Shown here piece by piece: positions 26,122-35,325 of a DNA stretch of 64,000 bases. The translations under genes and the position numbers were made by a program. This DNA is from Flavobacteriaceae bacterium Ap0902. GTDB lineage: Bacteria; Bacteroidota; Bacteroidia; Flavobacteriales; Weeksellaceae. Position 1 is the first letter of the stretch; each line of letters opens with the position of its first letter. The notes below the pieces were generated by a model. The model ran no database searches. It was not told the origin of the DNA and worked only from the letters and a program-made list of their open reading frames with translations. The stretch lies in NCBI GenBank assembly GCA_009835005.1, contig WTFG01000003.1, positions 1-64,000 of the forward strand. The letters are read 5' to 3'.

Positions 26122-28965
26122 ATGAAGAAGTTCTATATTCTCTGTTTATTCCTCCTGGGTTTGGTTTGTCTTTCGGCACAACAACAGGACATCGCTTATC
26201 AAATTTCTCCTTCTACTTTTAATGAAGATGAGGCTATTATCATTACAATTAATGGTAATTCCATAGATGAGTCTCTATGGGATGTCAACAATCATGCATT
26301 ATACCTATGGGCTTGGTCTTTAGGTTTAAATGGACAGAATGCACAAAATGCGCCTAGCAATGGGAGTTGGACTAATTTTAGTGAGCAGAATAAGTTGACT
26401 TATCATAATGATACAGATGTTTATACTTTTTCTATGAATCCATCTACGTTCTATAACAGAACGGGTATTGGGCAAATTGGATTTCTGATTAAAGCCAAAA
26501 ACGGCGATGGGGATAAGAAATCTCAAGATATTCTAGTGGATGTCGGGCGCTTTCAAGTAAATTTAGTTTCTCCACAAGAAAATTCTAATACGCTTTTAAA
26601 TATTGGTGAGTCATTAAATATAGAGGCTAATGCATCACAACCTGCCATATATGAATTAAGGTATAATAATGATTTAATTCATAATATTACTACACCTAGT
26701 ACGGTATATAATTATAGTTTCTCTCCAACACAAAGTGGAACTGCTATTCTTATAGTTAGGAATCCAGAAAATAACGAACAGGTCTCTTATGAATTCTCAA
26801 TCACTATAGATTCTGGAGACTTTAATGCGGCTATTCCCGATTGGATGATTCCAGGCATTAATTATTTAGATAATGACCCAACCCGTGCAGGACTTGCGAT
26901 TATTGCCCCAGGCAAAGAAAGTATGCATGTGATTGGTAGTTTTAATAATTGGCAAATATCAGATACTTATAGGATGTATCGTGATACAAATAATCCAGAT
27001 TTATTTTGGATTGAATTAAATAATTTAACTCCACAACAGATTTACACCTTCCAGTATTATACCCATGATAATATTAAGGTAGCAGACCCCTACTCTCCTA
27101 TTGTTCTATCCCCGTATGATGACCCTTATATAGAAAGTTCTGATTACCCTAATTTACCAGCATATCCAGATGGACAAGATTTTGAGGTTTCCGTTCTGCA
27201 AACGGGACAAGAAGATTATAATTGGCAAGTAACTAATTTCCAAAGACCAGAAAAAGAAAATTTAATCATCTATGAAGTTTTGATTAGAGATTTCACAACA
27301 GAAAAGAACTTTCAGTCTTTAATAGATAAAATACCTTATATCAAAAATCTAAATGTAAACGCCATTCAGTTAATGCCTATTATGGAATTTGATGGCAATA
27401 ATTCTTGGGGTTATAATCCATCTTTTCATTATGCTTTGGATAAAGCATATGGAACGCAAGAAAAGTTTAAGGAATTTGTGGATTCTGCACACGCCAATGG
27501 CATTGCCGTGATATTAGATATCGCATTAAATCATGCCACGGGTAGAAACCCATACGTACGCTTATGGAATGAAGATACCTCTGGAGATGGTTATGGACCA
27601 GTACGCGCAGACAACCCATACTTCAACACAACTCCAAGGCATTCCTATAATGTTTTTGAGGATTTTAATCACCAGTCCACTTACACGCAATATTATGTAA
27701 AAAGAGTGATTCAACATTGGATCCAAGAATATAATATAGATGGATTTAGATGGGATTTGACTAAAGGTTTTACTCAAAATTGTAGTGCTAATGATGGGAA
27801 CTGCACCAACGCTTATCAACAAGATCGCGTAGATGTTCTAAAAACTTATGCAGACTATCAATGGGAGGTCGATGCAACTTCTTATGTCATTTTTGAACAA
27901 TTAGGAACTTCTGCAGAGGAAAGAGAATGGGCTAATTATAGAAACAATGAGGGAAAGGGAATTTTACCTTGGAATAATCTGAATGTTGTTTTCAATCAGA
28001 ACACGATGGGCTATGCAGATAATAGTAATTTTAATTATATACATCATGAGATCAAAACCTTTGATAAACCATTTGCTTTGAGTTACGGAGAAAGTCATGA
28101 TGAGGAGAGATTAATGTTCAAAAACTTAGCTTATGGAAATTCCAATGGCACATATGATATCAAAGATTTATCTACCGCTTTAGAAAGACAAAAAGCCTAT
28201 GGTGCCATTCTATTAACCGTTCCTGGTCCCAAAATGATTTGGCAATTTGGTGAGTTAGGTTATGAATTTAGCATCAATACATGTGAAGACGGAAGCATAA
28301 GCAATGACTGTAGATTATCTCCTAAGCCTATCGCTTTTGAGATGAATTATGAGAATGATACAGACAGAATGAATTTATATAATGTTTGGGCAGATATTAT
28401 TCAATTAAGATTAAATAATGAAGTTTTCCATACAGATACTTATTCCATTACCTCTGGGAACTTGTTACCGATTATTCACATTTGGAATAACGATTTGCCT
28501 CAGGACGAATTAAATCATGTGGTTGTAATCGCCAATTTTGACGTGGTAAGCAAAGCAATCACACCTAATTTCCCAAATACTGGAAACTGGTATAATTTAA
28601 TGGATGACACCGTGGTTAACGTTAACTCCAGCAATCAAAGCATTACATTACAACCAGGTGAATTCAGGATTTTAGGAAATAATCAGGATGCGAATCTTGC
28701 TACTAATGACCTTGAATTAAATCACAATGAAATGTTTAAAGTAGTCCAAAACCCTGCTAAAAATGGACTTGTCCAAATAGCCTATGATATAGACACGGAT
28801 GGAATTTTAGAAATTTATAACCTACAAGGTAGAAAATTAGAGACCTATGCAATCAAAGCCAATGCGAATTCGCGCACACTCTACACAAGATTAAAAAGTG
28901 GATTGTATGTTTTAAATTTAAAAACCCATCAATCTGTTTTAAATCAAAAGATAATCATTCAATAA
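26122..28965 (+). CDS. Secreted GH13 alpha-amylase-family enzyme with T9SS sorting domain
   Basis: 947 residues. Signal peptide ends in CLSAQ. Two strand-rich N-terminal modules (to about residue 240), then a CBM48-like E-set (MHVIGSFNNWQISDTYRMYRD; YTFQYYTHDNIKVADPYSP), then the GH13 barrel: NAIQLMPIMEFDGNNSWGYNPS, region I DIALNHATGR, region II GFRWDLTKGF (nucleophile Asp), region III YVIFEQLG (acid/base Glu), region IV GESHDEERL (HDE rather than the common HD). A T9SS-type C-terminal domain (LEIYNLQGRKLE, LKSGLYVLNLKT, QKIIIQ) follows. Predicted to act on starch or glycogen at the cell surface, feeding the GH31 enzyme and glucokinase. Exact linkage specificity not determinable. Confidence 0.92.
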   Translation: MKKFYILCLFLLGLVCLSAQQQDIAYQISPSTFNEDEAIIITINGNSIDESLWDVNNHALYLWAWSLGLNGQNAQNAPSNGSWTNFSEQNKLTYHNDTDVYTFSMNPSTFYNRTGIGQIGFLIKAKNGDGDKKSQDILVDVGRFQVNLVSPQENSNTLLNIGESLNIEANASQPAIYELRYNNDLIHNITTPSTVYNYSFSPTQSGTAILIVRNPENNEQVSYEFSITIDSGDFNAAIPDWMIPGINYLDNDPTRAGLAIIAPGKESMHVIGSFNNWQISDTYRMYRDTNNPDLFWIELNNLTPQQIYTFQYYTHDNIKVADPYSPIVLSPYDDPYIESSDYPNLPAYPDGQDFEVSVLQTGQEDYNWQVTNFQRPEKENLIIYEVLIRDFTTEKNFQSLIDKIPYIKNLNVNAIQLMPIMEFDGNNSWGYNPSFHYALDKAYGTQEKFKEFVDSAHANGIAVILDIALNHATGRNPYVRLWNEDTSGDGYGPVRADNPYFNTTPRHSYNVFEDFNHQSTYTQYYVKRVIQHWIQEYNIDGFRWDLTKGFTQNCSANDGNCTNAYQQDRVDVLKTYADYQWEVDATSYVIFEQLGTSAEEREWANYRNNEGKGILPWNNLNVVFNQNTMGYADNSNFNYIHHEIKTFDKPFALSYGESHDEERLMFKNLAYGNSNGTYDIKDLSTALERQKAYGAILLTVPGPKMIWQFGELGYEFSINTCEDGSISNDCRLSPKPIAFEMNYENDTDRMNLYNVWADIIQLRLNNEVFHTDTYSITSGNLLPIIHIWNNDLPQDELNHVVVIANFDVVSKAITPNFPNTGNWYNLMDDTVVNVNSSNQSITLQPGEFRILGNNQDANLATNDLELNHNEMFKVVQNPAKNGLVQIAYDIDTDGILEIYNLQGRKLETYAIKANANSRTLYTRLKSGLYVLNLKTHQSVLNQKIIIQ

Positions 28966-29097
28966 ATTTGATATTTTAATTCTCCAATGGTCGCGTCTCA
29001 TCCAGATGTGGATATTTTTTATTTAGGCTAAATTCCACAAATCATTATTTAAGATTAAACTAAAAATTGAAATATATTTTTATCATACATTTGCAGC

Positions 29098-30750
29098 ATG
29101 TGGAAATCAATTTTATTATCTATAATATCTGGGCTTTTGCTGGTACTGAGTTGGCCTACTTATGGCTTCGCTGGTTTATTGTTTATAGCCTTTGTTCCTT
29201 TGCTCATCATAGAAAAGCAGTTCTCTGATGCACCTTTTAAATACAAAAGCCTCAGAATATTTTTATTATCATTTATCACTTTCTTAATTTGGAATGCTTT
29301 GACATACACTTGGCTTGCCCAAGCAAGACCACAGATAGACCCTAGCGCCTCTGAAATACAACAAGCCTGGTTTGCTTATGCATTTGCGGTGATTATGAAT
29401 GCACTATTTATGGCTATTGTATTTATAACTTATCATTTCATTCGTAGAAAGCAAGGAAATTTCTTTGGTTTTATATTCCTCCCTGCTTTTTGGATGACAT
29501 TTGAAAAATTACATTTAAACTGGGATTTCTCTTGGCCCTGGCTCAATTTAGGAAACGGTTTTGCATCTTATTATCAATGGGTTCAATGGTATGATATAAC
29601 GGGAACCTTTGGAGGAACTTTATGGGTTTGGATTTGTAATTTACTTATCTTCAAAGCGATTCTACTCTATCTAGAACATGGAAACCAACGTACGATGCAA
29701 AAATATTTTGCTGGTTTTGCCTTGGCCGTATTAATTCCTATTGGCGCTTCTTATATGATTTATTATAATTATGAAGAAAAGGGAGAAGAAATAGAAGTTG
29801 CGGTAATACAGCCAGAACTAGAACCTTATAGAGAGAAGTACAATAAGTCTGGACAAGAAATAGTAGCGGAAATCATTAAACTTGGAGATGACGTTAATCT
29901 TTCTAATACAGATTTAATCATCACTCCAGAAACCTCATTTCCAGGGTTAGGTCAAATCTATTGGAATGATATTCAACATGATCCATACATCAATCAATTT
30001 AGAAACTGGTTGCAAAAATATCCAAAGCTTGTATTAATCGCTGGAACAGATGTAGCCAAAATCACAAGAGCGGTAGAAGCGCCTAATATCACCGCTATAC
30101 CTTTAGATCAAAATGTCTGGGCAAATAGGTATAATGCTGCTATTCAATTAGAAAACAACATAGATTCTATTCCAAGACACGACAAATCTAAACTAGTTGT
30201 GGGGGTAGAATACTTCCCATACCCTGCTACTTTGAAACCAATATTAGGAAGTTTTATGTTAGACTTTGGTGGAAACACCAATTCCTTAACCAAAGCAAAA
30301 GAAAGCACCGTACTCACCAACCACCAAAACAGTGCAGCAGTGGTTCCATTGATTTGCTATGAATCCATTTATGGTGAATACACAGCAAATTTTATTAAAA
30401 AAGGAGGCAATTTAATCACCATATCTACAAATGATTCTTGGTGGGGCAATACAGAGGGGCATAGGCAACTACTAGCATATGCCAGATTGCGTGCCATAGA
30501 AAACAGACGAAGCATTGCAAGAGCCGCTAATAGTGGTATTTCTGGATTCATCAATCAACGAGGAGATTTAATGAATAGCCTGCCTTATGATACGCAAGGG
30601 AGCGCCAAACATCCATTAAAATTAAATACAGAACAGACAGATTACACCTATGCTGGTGATTTAATTGCACGGATTGCCTTGCTAATAAGCGGCATCTTAT
30701 TAGCCTATTATATCGCAGAAAAATTTATAGGGAATAAAAAAGAAACCTAA
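29098..30750 (+). CDS. lnt: Apolipoprotein N-acyltransferase
   Basis: N-acylates the lipidated Cys of lipoproteins in the inner membrane. 550 residues: several N-terminal membrane segments, then a periplasmic nitrilase-fold domain with the Glu-Lys-Cys triad visible as TPETSFPG (Glu), HDKSKLVVGVEYFP (Lys) and PLICYESIYGEY (Cys), then TNDSWWGNTEGHRQ and a C-terminal membrane helix. Motifs are complete, so it should be active; the many lipoproteins in this window are likely substrates. Confidence 0.95.
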   Translation: MWKSILLSIISGLLLVLSWPTYGFAGLLFIAFVPLLIIEKQFSDAPFKYKSLRIFLLSFITFLIWNALTYTWLAQARPQIDPSASEIQQAWFAYAFAVIMNALFMAIVFITYHFIRRKQGNFFGFIFLPAFWMTFEKLHLNWDFSWPWLNLGNGFASYYQWVQWYDITGTFGGTLWVWICNLLIFKAILLYLEHGNQRTMQKYFAGFALAVLIPIGASYMIYYNYEEKGEEIEVAVIQPELEPYREKYNKSGQEIVAEIIKLGDDVNLSNTDLIITPETSFPGLGQIYWNDIQHDPYINQFRNWLQKYPKLVLIAGTDVAKITRAVEAPNITAIPLDQNVWANRYNAAIQLENNIDSIPRHDKSKLVVGVEYFPYPATLKPILGSFMLDFGGNTNSLTKAKESTVLTNHQNSAAVVPLICYESIYGEYTANFIKKGGNLITISTNDSWWGNTEGHRQLLAYARLRAIENRRSIARAANSGISGFINQRGDLMNSLPYDTQGSAKHPLKLNTEQTDYTYAGDLIARIALLISGILLAYYIAEKFIGNKKET

Positions 30751-30892
30751 ATCTTCATTCGATTTGCAAGAATCATTAATAAAAGGTTAAATTTGGAACC
30801 TAAATTAAACTAAGCAAAGCGTACTTAATTATTATATTTAGAAAGTGAACTTTAATTATTGATAAGCATTTAGTGAAAAATGTTTATAATTA

Positions 30893-30924
30893 TTTGTCTG
30901 TCTAAAAAATATTTTGTTACTTTG
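30893..30924 (+). promoter_or_regulatory. Likely promoter of rpmB operon
   Basis: TTTG at 30893-30896 and TTACTTTG at 30917-30924, 20 bases apart, match the Bacteroidota -33/-7 pattern (TTTG ... TAnnTTTG, one mismatch). The rpmB ATG is 27 bases downstream. Confidence 0.55.
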
Positions 30925-30950
30925 CATTCCGTTTTAAAAACGCAGCAATT

Positions 30951-31187
30951 ATGTCACGAGTTTGTCAAATCACAGGTAAGAAAGCACAAGTAGGAAACAA
31001 TGTTTCTCACGCCAACAATAAATCTAAAAGAAAGTTCGAGGTGAACTTGCTTAAAAAGCGATTCTTTATGCCAACAGAAGATAAGTGGATATCACTTAAA
31101 GTTTCTGCACATGGTCTAAAAACAATCAATAAGATTGGTATAGAAGAAGCTGTAAAACGCGGGCGTAAAAATGGATTAATTAAATAA
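30951..31187 (+). CDS. rpmB: 50S ribosomal protein L28
   Basis: 78 residues. Starts [33 protein letters not shown], the standard L28 N-terminus (residues named [17 protein letters not shown]), and ends in the basic GRKNGLIK. First of three small genes L28-L33-DUF4295, the arrangement usual in Bacteroidota. Confidence 0.97.
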   Translation: MSRVCQITGKKAQVGNNVSHANNKSKRKFEVNLLKKRFFMPTEDKWISLKVSAHGLKTINKIGIEEAVKRGRKNGLIK

Positions 31188-31197
31188 ATTTAGTATC

Positions 31198-31380
31198 ATG
31201 GCTAAAAAAGGGAACAGAGTACAGGTTATTCTAGAATGTACAGAGCATAAAGAAAGTGGTCTGCCAGGTACTTCTAGATATATTACAACTAAGAATAAGA
31301 AAAATACTCCAGATAGATTAGAACTTAAAAAATTTAATCCTATCTTGAAGAAATATACACTTCACAAAGAAATTAAATAA
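31198..31380 (+). CDS. rpmG: 50S ribosomal protein L33
   Basis: 60 residues, [18 protein letters not shown] start and [16 protein letters not shown] end as in L33. It retains only one Cys and has no CxxC zinc pairs, so it is the zinc-independent form. Ten bases after rpmB. Confidence 0.96.
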   Translation: MAKKGNRVQVILECTEHKESGLPGTSRYITTKNKKNTPDRLELKKFNPILKKYTLHKEIK

Positions 31381-31387
31381 TTAAGAT

Positions 31388-31540
31388 ATGGCTAAGAAGA
31401 CAGTTGCAACATTACAATCAGGTTCTAAGAAATTATCTAAAGTAATTAAAATGGTAAGATCTCCAAAGTCAGGTGCTTATGTTTTTGAAGAAAGAATGGT
31501 GAGTGCTGATGCAGTAAACGATTTCTTTAACAAAAAATAA
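31388..31540 (+). CDS. DUF4295 family ribosome-associated small protein
   Basis: A 50-codon gene, MAKKTVATLQSGSKK at the start and VNDFFNKK at the end, basic and lacking cysteines. DUF4295 proteins are almost always encoded directly after rpmG in Bacteroidota and are thought to be ribosomal accessory proteins. Seven bases after the rpmG stop, before a terminator. Confidence 0.92.
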   Translation: MAKKTVATLQSGSKKLSKVIKMVRSPKSGAYVFEERMVSADAVNDFFNKK

Positions 31541-31566
31541 TCGCTTTACTTTATATAATAAATTAT

Positions 31567-31597
31567 AAGTCGTTGCATCGAATGTAACGACTTTTTT
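31567..31597 (+). terminator. Terminator of the rpmB-rpmG-DUF4295 operon
   Basis: AAGTCGTTGCAT pairs with ATGTAACGACTT (one G.T pair), short loop, then TTTTT. Confidence 0.9.
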
Positions 31598-31667
31598 GTA
31601 TTTTTAGAAATTGAAACATTTATGATTCATTCAACTTCATAAATCGTCATTTAAATCCCACTAAATT

Positions 31668-32633
31668 ATGAGTTGGTTTAAGAAAGTATTTAGCAGTGAT
31701 AAGAAAGAAACACTAGACAAAGGTTTAGAGCAATCTAATCGTTCTTTTTTTGATAAAATGAGCCGTGCTGTTGTAGGTAAATCTACAGTAGACGATGAAG
31801 TTTTAGACGATTTAGAAGAAGTTTTAATCTCATCTGACGTGGGTGTTAATACCACGATTAAAGTTATAGAAAGGATAGAGGAACGTGTTGCTAGAGATAA
31901 ATATGTCAACAGTTCTGAACTAGATACAATCTTGAGAGAAGAAATCATGGGTCTTCTCTCAGAAAATAATACAGAGGATTATGAGGGGCTTGTAATTCCT
32001 AAACTACCTTCTGGCGACCCATACGTGATTATGGTGGTGGGTGTGAATGGTGTTGGAAAAACTACAACCATTGGTAAGTTAGCCTATCAGTTAAAGTCTA
32101 AAGGCAAGAAAGTCATACTGGGTGCAGGTGATACTTTCCGTGCTGCTGCTGTAGACCAATTGCAGATTTGGAGTGATAAAACTGGTGTGCCAATTGTAAA
32201 GCAAGCCATGGGATCTGATCCAGCATCTGTAGCGTATGATACTGTTCAATCGGCTAAAGCACAAGGTGCAGATGTAGTCCTATTAGACACTGCAGGAAGA
32301 CTACATAACAAGGTGAATCTAATGAAGGAACTTTCTAAAATTAAACGTGTCATGCAGAAAGTGATACCAGATGCTCCGCATGATGTTATGCTGGTATTAG
32401 ATGGCTCTACAGGGCAAAATGCGTTTGAACAAGCCAAACAATTTACAGAATCTACAGAAGTTACTTCTCTTGCTGTTACTAAATTGGATGGAACAGCCAA
32501 GGGTGGCGTGGTGATTGGTATATCAGACCAATTTCAAATTCCTGTTCGCTATATAGGAGTGGGCGAAGGAATGGATGATTTACAAGTATTTAACAAGGCA
32601 GAATTTGTAGATAGTTTTTTTAAGAAAGGATAA
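31668..32633 (+). CDS. ftsY: Signal recognition particle receptor FtsY
   Basis: SRP GTPase that docks translating ribosomes at the membrane. 321 residues, with a short charged N-terminus, the N domain (residues 30-100) and G domain: G1 VVGVNGVGKTTTIGKLA, DTFRAAAVDQLQIW, G3 DTAGRLHNKVNLMKEL, G4 TKLDGTAKGG, and the closing GVGEGMDDLQVF. Lacks the long acidic A domain of E. coli FtsY, normal for this phylum. Confidence 0.96.
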   Translation: MSWFKKVFSSDKKETLDKGLEQSNRSFFDKMSRAVVGKSTVDDEVLDDLEEVLISSDVGVNTTIKVIERIEERVARDKYVNSSELDTILREEIMGLLSENNTEDYEGLVIPKLPSGDPYVIMVVGVNGVGKTTTIGKLAYQLKSKGKKVILGAGDTFRAAAVDQLQIWSDKTGVPIVKQAMGSDPASVAYDTVQSAKAQGADVVLLDTAGRLHNKVNLMKELSKIKRVMQKVIPDAPHDVMLVLDGSTGQNAFEQAKQFTESTEVTSLAVTKLDGTAKGGVVIGISDQFQIPVRYIGVGEGMDDLQVFNKAEFVDSFFKKG

Positions 32634-32878
32634 ACTAAAAACCCTATTCACGTTATCTATAGAAGAGGTGGATTTTAAAACTTTCCCTTCCTCATTTTAA
32701 GAAAGCAGGAATCTTATTTATAAACTTGATTTTCTGAATAGGATGTGTCATCCATAAAGATAAAGGATACCGCTAAAAAAGTTTAGAATTTCGTATTTCA
32801 ACTTCTTCAGGATTATTGTAATTAGTCTTTGATATTTTATATTTTTACAAAATTCAATAAATAGATTAAACCTAATTT

Positions 32879-34198
32879 ATGATCAAGAATTCTATTATCA
32901 CCCCATTGCAGAAATTCGTTAATATAGAAAGTTTTGCAGGAATCCTTCTTCTTGCAGCCACTATCATCGCCTTGTTTTGGGCTAACTCTCCTTTTGGATC
33001 TAGCTATACCGCCCTTTGGCAACATGAATTAGGTTTTAGTACGCCTATTCTAGAAATAGAGAAACCATTGATTCTATGGGTAAATGATGGTCTCATGGCT
33101 GTTTTCTTCTTTTTGATAGGTTTAGAAATTAAAAGAGAGTTATTAATTGGAGAGTTAAATTCTATCAAAAAAATAGCATTTCCTCTATTTGGTGCACTCG
33201 GGGGTATGCTTATTCCTGTTATGTTTTTCTTATTAATTAATCAAAACCCAGAGACTACAAAAGGATGGGGTATTCCCATGGCTACAGATATTGCTTTTTC
33301 TTTGGCTGTTTTGAAAGTTCTGGGCAAAAGAATACCGTTAAGTCTGATAATCTTTTTAACCGCTTTTGCCATCGTAGATGATTTGGGTGCTGTCATGGTG
33401 ATTGCGCTGTTCTATAGTGGTGAATTACATCTCGAGCTCCTAGGATACGCCTCTATTCTACTCGCCATTTTATATTATCTATCTTATAAGGAGGTTTATT
33501 TTAAATACCTGAGTACTGCATTTGGTGTCATTGTATGGATATTATTTTTAAAATCTGGTATCCATCCTACGCTAGCTGGGATCTTAATGGCTTTTTCTGT
33601 GCCTATTAGACAGAAGATATTGACACGTGAATTTATTGCTGAATTAGAAACTATTACCCAAAATATTAAACAAGCGAAAGTATTGAATGATGAAATCCTA
33701 TCTAATGAACAAATCATAGAAATTGATAATTTAGAAGACTTAACAGAAAAATATCAATCCCCTTTGCAGAAACTAGAACATAATTTACATGGTTGGGTAG
33801 CCTATTTCATCATTCCAATTTTCGCACTTGCCAATGCTGGAGTAGCTTTTGGAGACTCTTCTAATTTAGATACAATGCTCATCATCAATATAATTATATG
33901 CCTGGTATTAGGAAAAAGCATGGGTATAACATCAATCATTTTGCTTGCCAAAAAATTGAATATTATTGATATCCCATCTGATATTAATGTTCAACATATT
34001 ATTGGAGTCTCATTTTTAGCAGGTATTGGCTTTACAATGGCCATTTTTATAGCTGGTTTAGCCTTTCAAATGGATCCTGTGTATATAGATTCTGCTAAGA
34101 TTGGCATTCTCATAGGTTCTTTGGCTTCGGCTATATTAGGCTATTTTGTACTTAGATTTGCGCCAAGTCAACAGGTCAAAACTGATAAGCCTAAATAA
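32879..34198 (+). CDS. nhaA: Na+/H+ antiporter NhaA
   Basis: 439 residues with about 12 hydrophobic segments. Seen: GLEIKRELLIGEL, MATDIAFSLAVLKVLGKRIP, the double-Asp ion site AIVDDLGAVMVIALFY, and GIGFTMAIFIAGLAF near the C-terminus. Exports Na+ in exchange for protons, supporting pH and salt homeostasis. A 245-bp gap with no gene precedes it. Monocistronic. Confidence 0.95.
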   Translation: MIKNSIITPLQKFVNIESFAGILLLAATIIALFWANSPFGSSYTALWQHELGFSTPILEIEKPLILWVNDGLMAVFFFLIGLEIKRELLIGELNSIKKIAFPLFGALGGMLIPVMFFLLINQNPETTKGWGIPMATDIAFSLAVLKVLGKRIPLSLIIFLTAFAIVDDLGAVMVIALFYSGELHLELLGYASILLAILYYLSYKEVYFKYLSTAFGVIVWILFLKSGIHPTLAGILMAFSVPIRQKILTREFIAELETITQNIKQAKVLNDEILSNEQIIEIDNLEDLTEKYQSPLQKLEHNLHGWVAYFIIPIFALANAGVAFGDSSNLDTMLIINIIICLVLGKSMGITSIILLAKKLNIIDIPSDINVQHIIGVSFLAGIGFTMAIFIAGLAFQMDPVYIDSAKIGILIGSLASAILGYFVLRFAPSQQVKTDKPK

Positions 34199-34370
34199 AT
34201 CCATATAGCAGATTTAAGTTCCCATGATTTCAGCAGAATAAGTATAACGGATTGAATATATTTCACAGCATTATTTTTAATAGAATATTGATGGTCTGCT
34301 ATTGCACAATTCTTGTATAAACACCACGACGTATCTTTTCTCATTTTACCAGCTTTTTTTTAATATTATG

Positions 34371-34551
34371 ATGAAAAACTACCATAATTTTTTGGGATTT
34401 TTGGGTTTTGCTTTCCTTGCATTGGCGGTATTACCAATTGGTAGCATTTATAATTTTGATTTCTGTATTAACCTATGACGTCTCTGCGCCTATTATTATG
34501 AGAAAGCATGAGAATAAAATTACTTCTTCACCTGGAAATGATAAGAAATAG
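34371..34551 (+). pseudogene. Small frameshifted membrane-protein ORF
   Basis: In the 364-bp gap between nhaA and the DtxR-type gene, an ATG at 34371 opens MKNYHNFLGFLGFAFLALAV and stops at 34476-34478. In another frame the same stretch continues as FIILISVLTYDVSAPIIM and runs to a TAG at 34549-34551. Joined by one shift these would give a protein of about 60 residues with two hydrophobic segments and a charged tail. Likely a broken small membrane protein; could also be chance. Nothing else was seen in the gap. Confidence 0.35.
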
Positions 34552-34562
34552 ATTAAAAAAAA

Positions 34563-35222
34563 CTATATCACATAAATGTTATTGGTGAATTTTTGGCTCA
34601 CGGTTTTCTTTTCTCCATTTACCTCGATAGTCGTGAGACCATCAAAACCTTGTCTATCAATGATTTTAATTTGATTATTTAATCTTAAACCTAAAGATGC
34701 CACATATTGTAAAAAAACACTAGAATTATCTTTTACGGAAACCATTTTACAGGTTTCCCCAACTTCAATCGCAGATAATAATTGTTTAGTTCTTCTCTCG
34801 ATTTTACCATCTTTATCAGGAATAGGATCACCATGCGGATCAAACTTAGGGTGCCCTAAGAATTTATCTAAGCCGTTAATCAACTTTTTGGAATGAATAT
34901 GCTCTAATTCTTCTGCAACTTCATGCACCTCATCCCAACTAAAATCTAATTTCTCATAGAGAAAAGTCTCCCATAGCCTGTGTTTTCTAATGACATCTTT
35001 GGCAATGGTAGTCCCTTCAGGAGTTAACTTAGTTTTTTCATATTTCTTATAAACCACTAAATCTTTCTCTGACAAACGTTTAAGCATTTCATTTACAGAG
35101 GCTGGTTTCAAATTCAATGCAGTAGCTAAATCATTGGTACCTGCTTCTTGCTCTCCATTTTCTACACCAATCTTAAATATAGCCTTAAGATAATTTTCTT
35201 CTGTAAAAGATAACGTAGTCAT
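34563..35222 (-). CDS. DtxR/MntR-family metal-dependent repressor
   Basis: 219 residues: N-terminal winged helix (SFTEENYLKAIF, NDLATALNLKPASVNEMLKRLSEKDLV), dimerisation/metal domain with RKHRLWETFLYEKLDFSWDEVHEVAEELEHIHS (metal ligands in His, Glu and His of the EHIH region) and LGHPKFDPHGDPIP, and a C-terminal FeoA/SH3-like domain. Represses metal-uptake genes when Fe(II) or Mn(II) is bound. Divergent from a TonB-dependent receptor with a consensus-like operator between them; metal not distinguishable by eye. A TATCTTTG at 35246-35239 on the minus strand is a likely -7 for this gene. Confidence 0.92.
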   Translation of the reverse strand: MTTLSFTEENYLKAIFKIGVENGEQEAGTNDLATALNLKPASVNEMLKRLSEKDLVVYKKYEKTKLTPEGTTIAKDVIRKHRLWETFLYEKLDFSWDEVHEVAEELEHIHSKKLINGLDKFLGHPKFDPHGDPIPDKDGKIERRTKQLLSAIEVGETCKMVSVKDNSSVFLQYVASLGLRLNNQIKIIDRQGFDGLTTIEVNGEKKTVSQKFTNNIYVI

Positions 35223-35267
35223 TTTTTTTGAATTTAGTCAAAGATAGCAAAAATCATATCAAATTAA

Positions 35268-35299
35268 TTTGTTAGGCTAACCTAACTTATATACTTTTG
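35268..35299 (+). promoter_or_regulatory. Promoter of the TonB receptor with embedded DtxR/IdeR-type operator
   Basis: TTTG at 35268-35271 and TACTTTTG at 35292-35299 (20 bases apart) fit the Bacteroidota -33/-7 pattern. Exactly between and overlapping them, 35271-35286, is GTTAGGCTAACCTAAC, an inverted repeat whose first 15 bases equal the 3' 15 bases of the published IdeR/DtxR consensus TTAGGTTAGGCTAACCTAA. A bound repressor would occlude the promoter. Distance to the receptor ATG is 26 bases. Confidence 0.75.
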
Positions 35300-35325
35300 T
35301 AAAACAATTCTAAATAAGTAGATTA

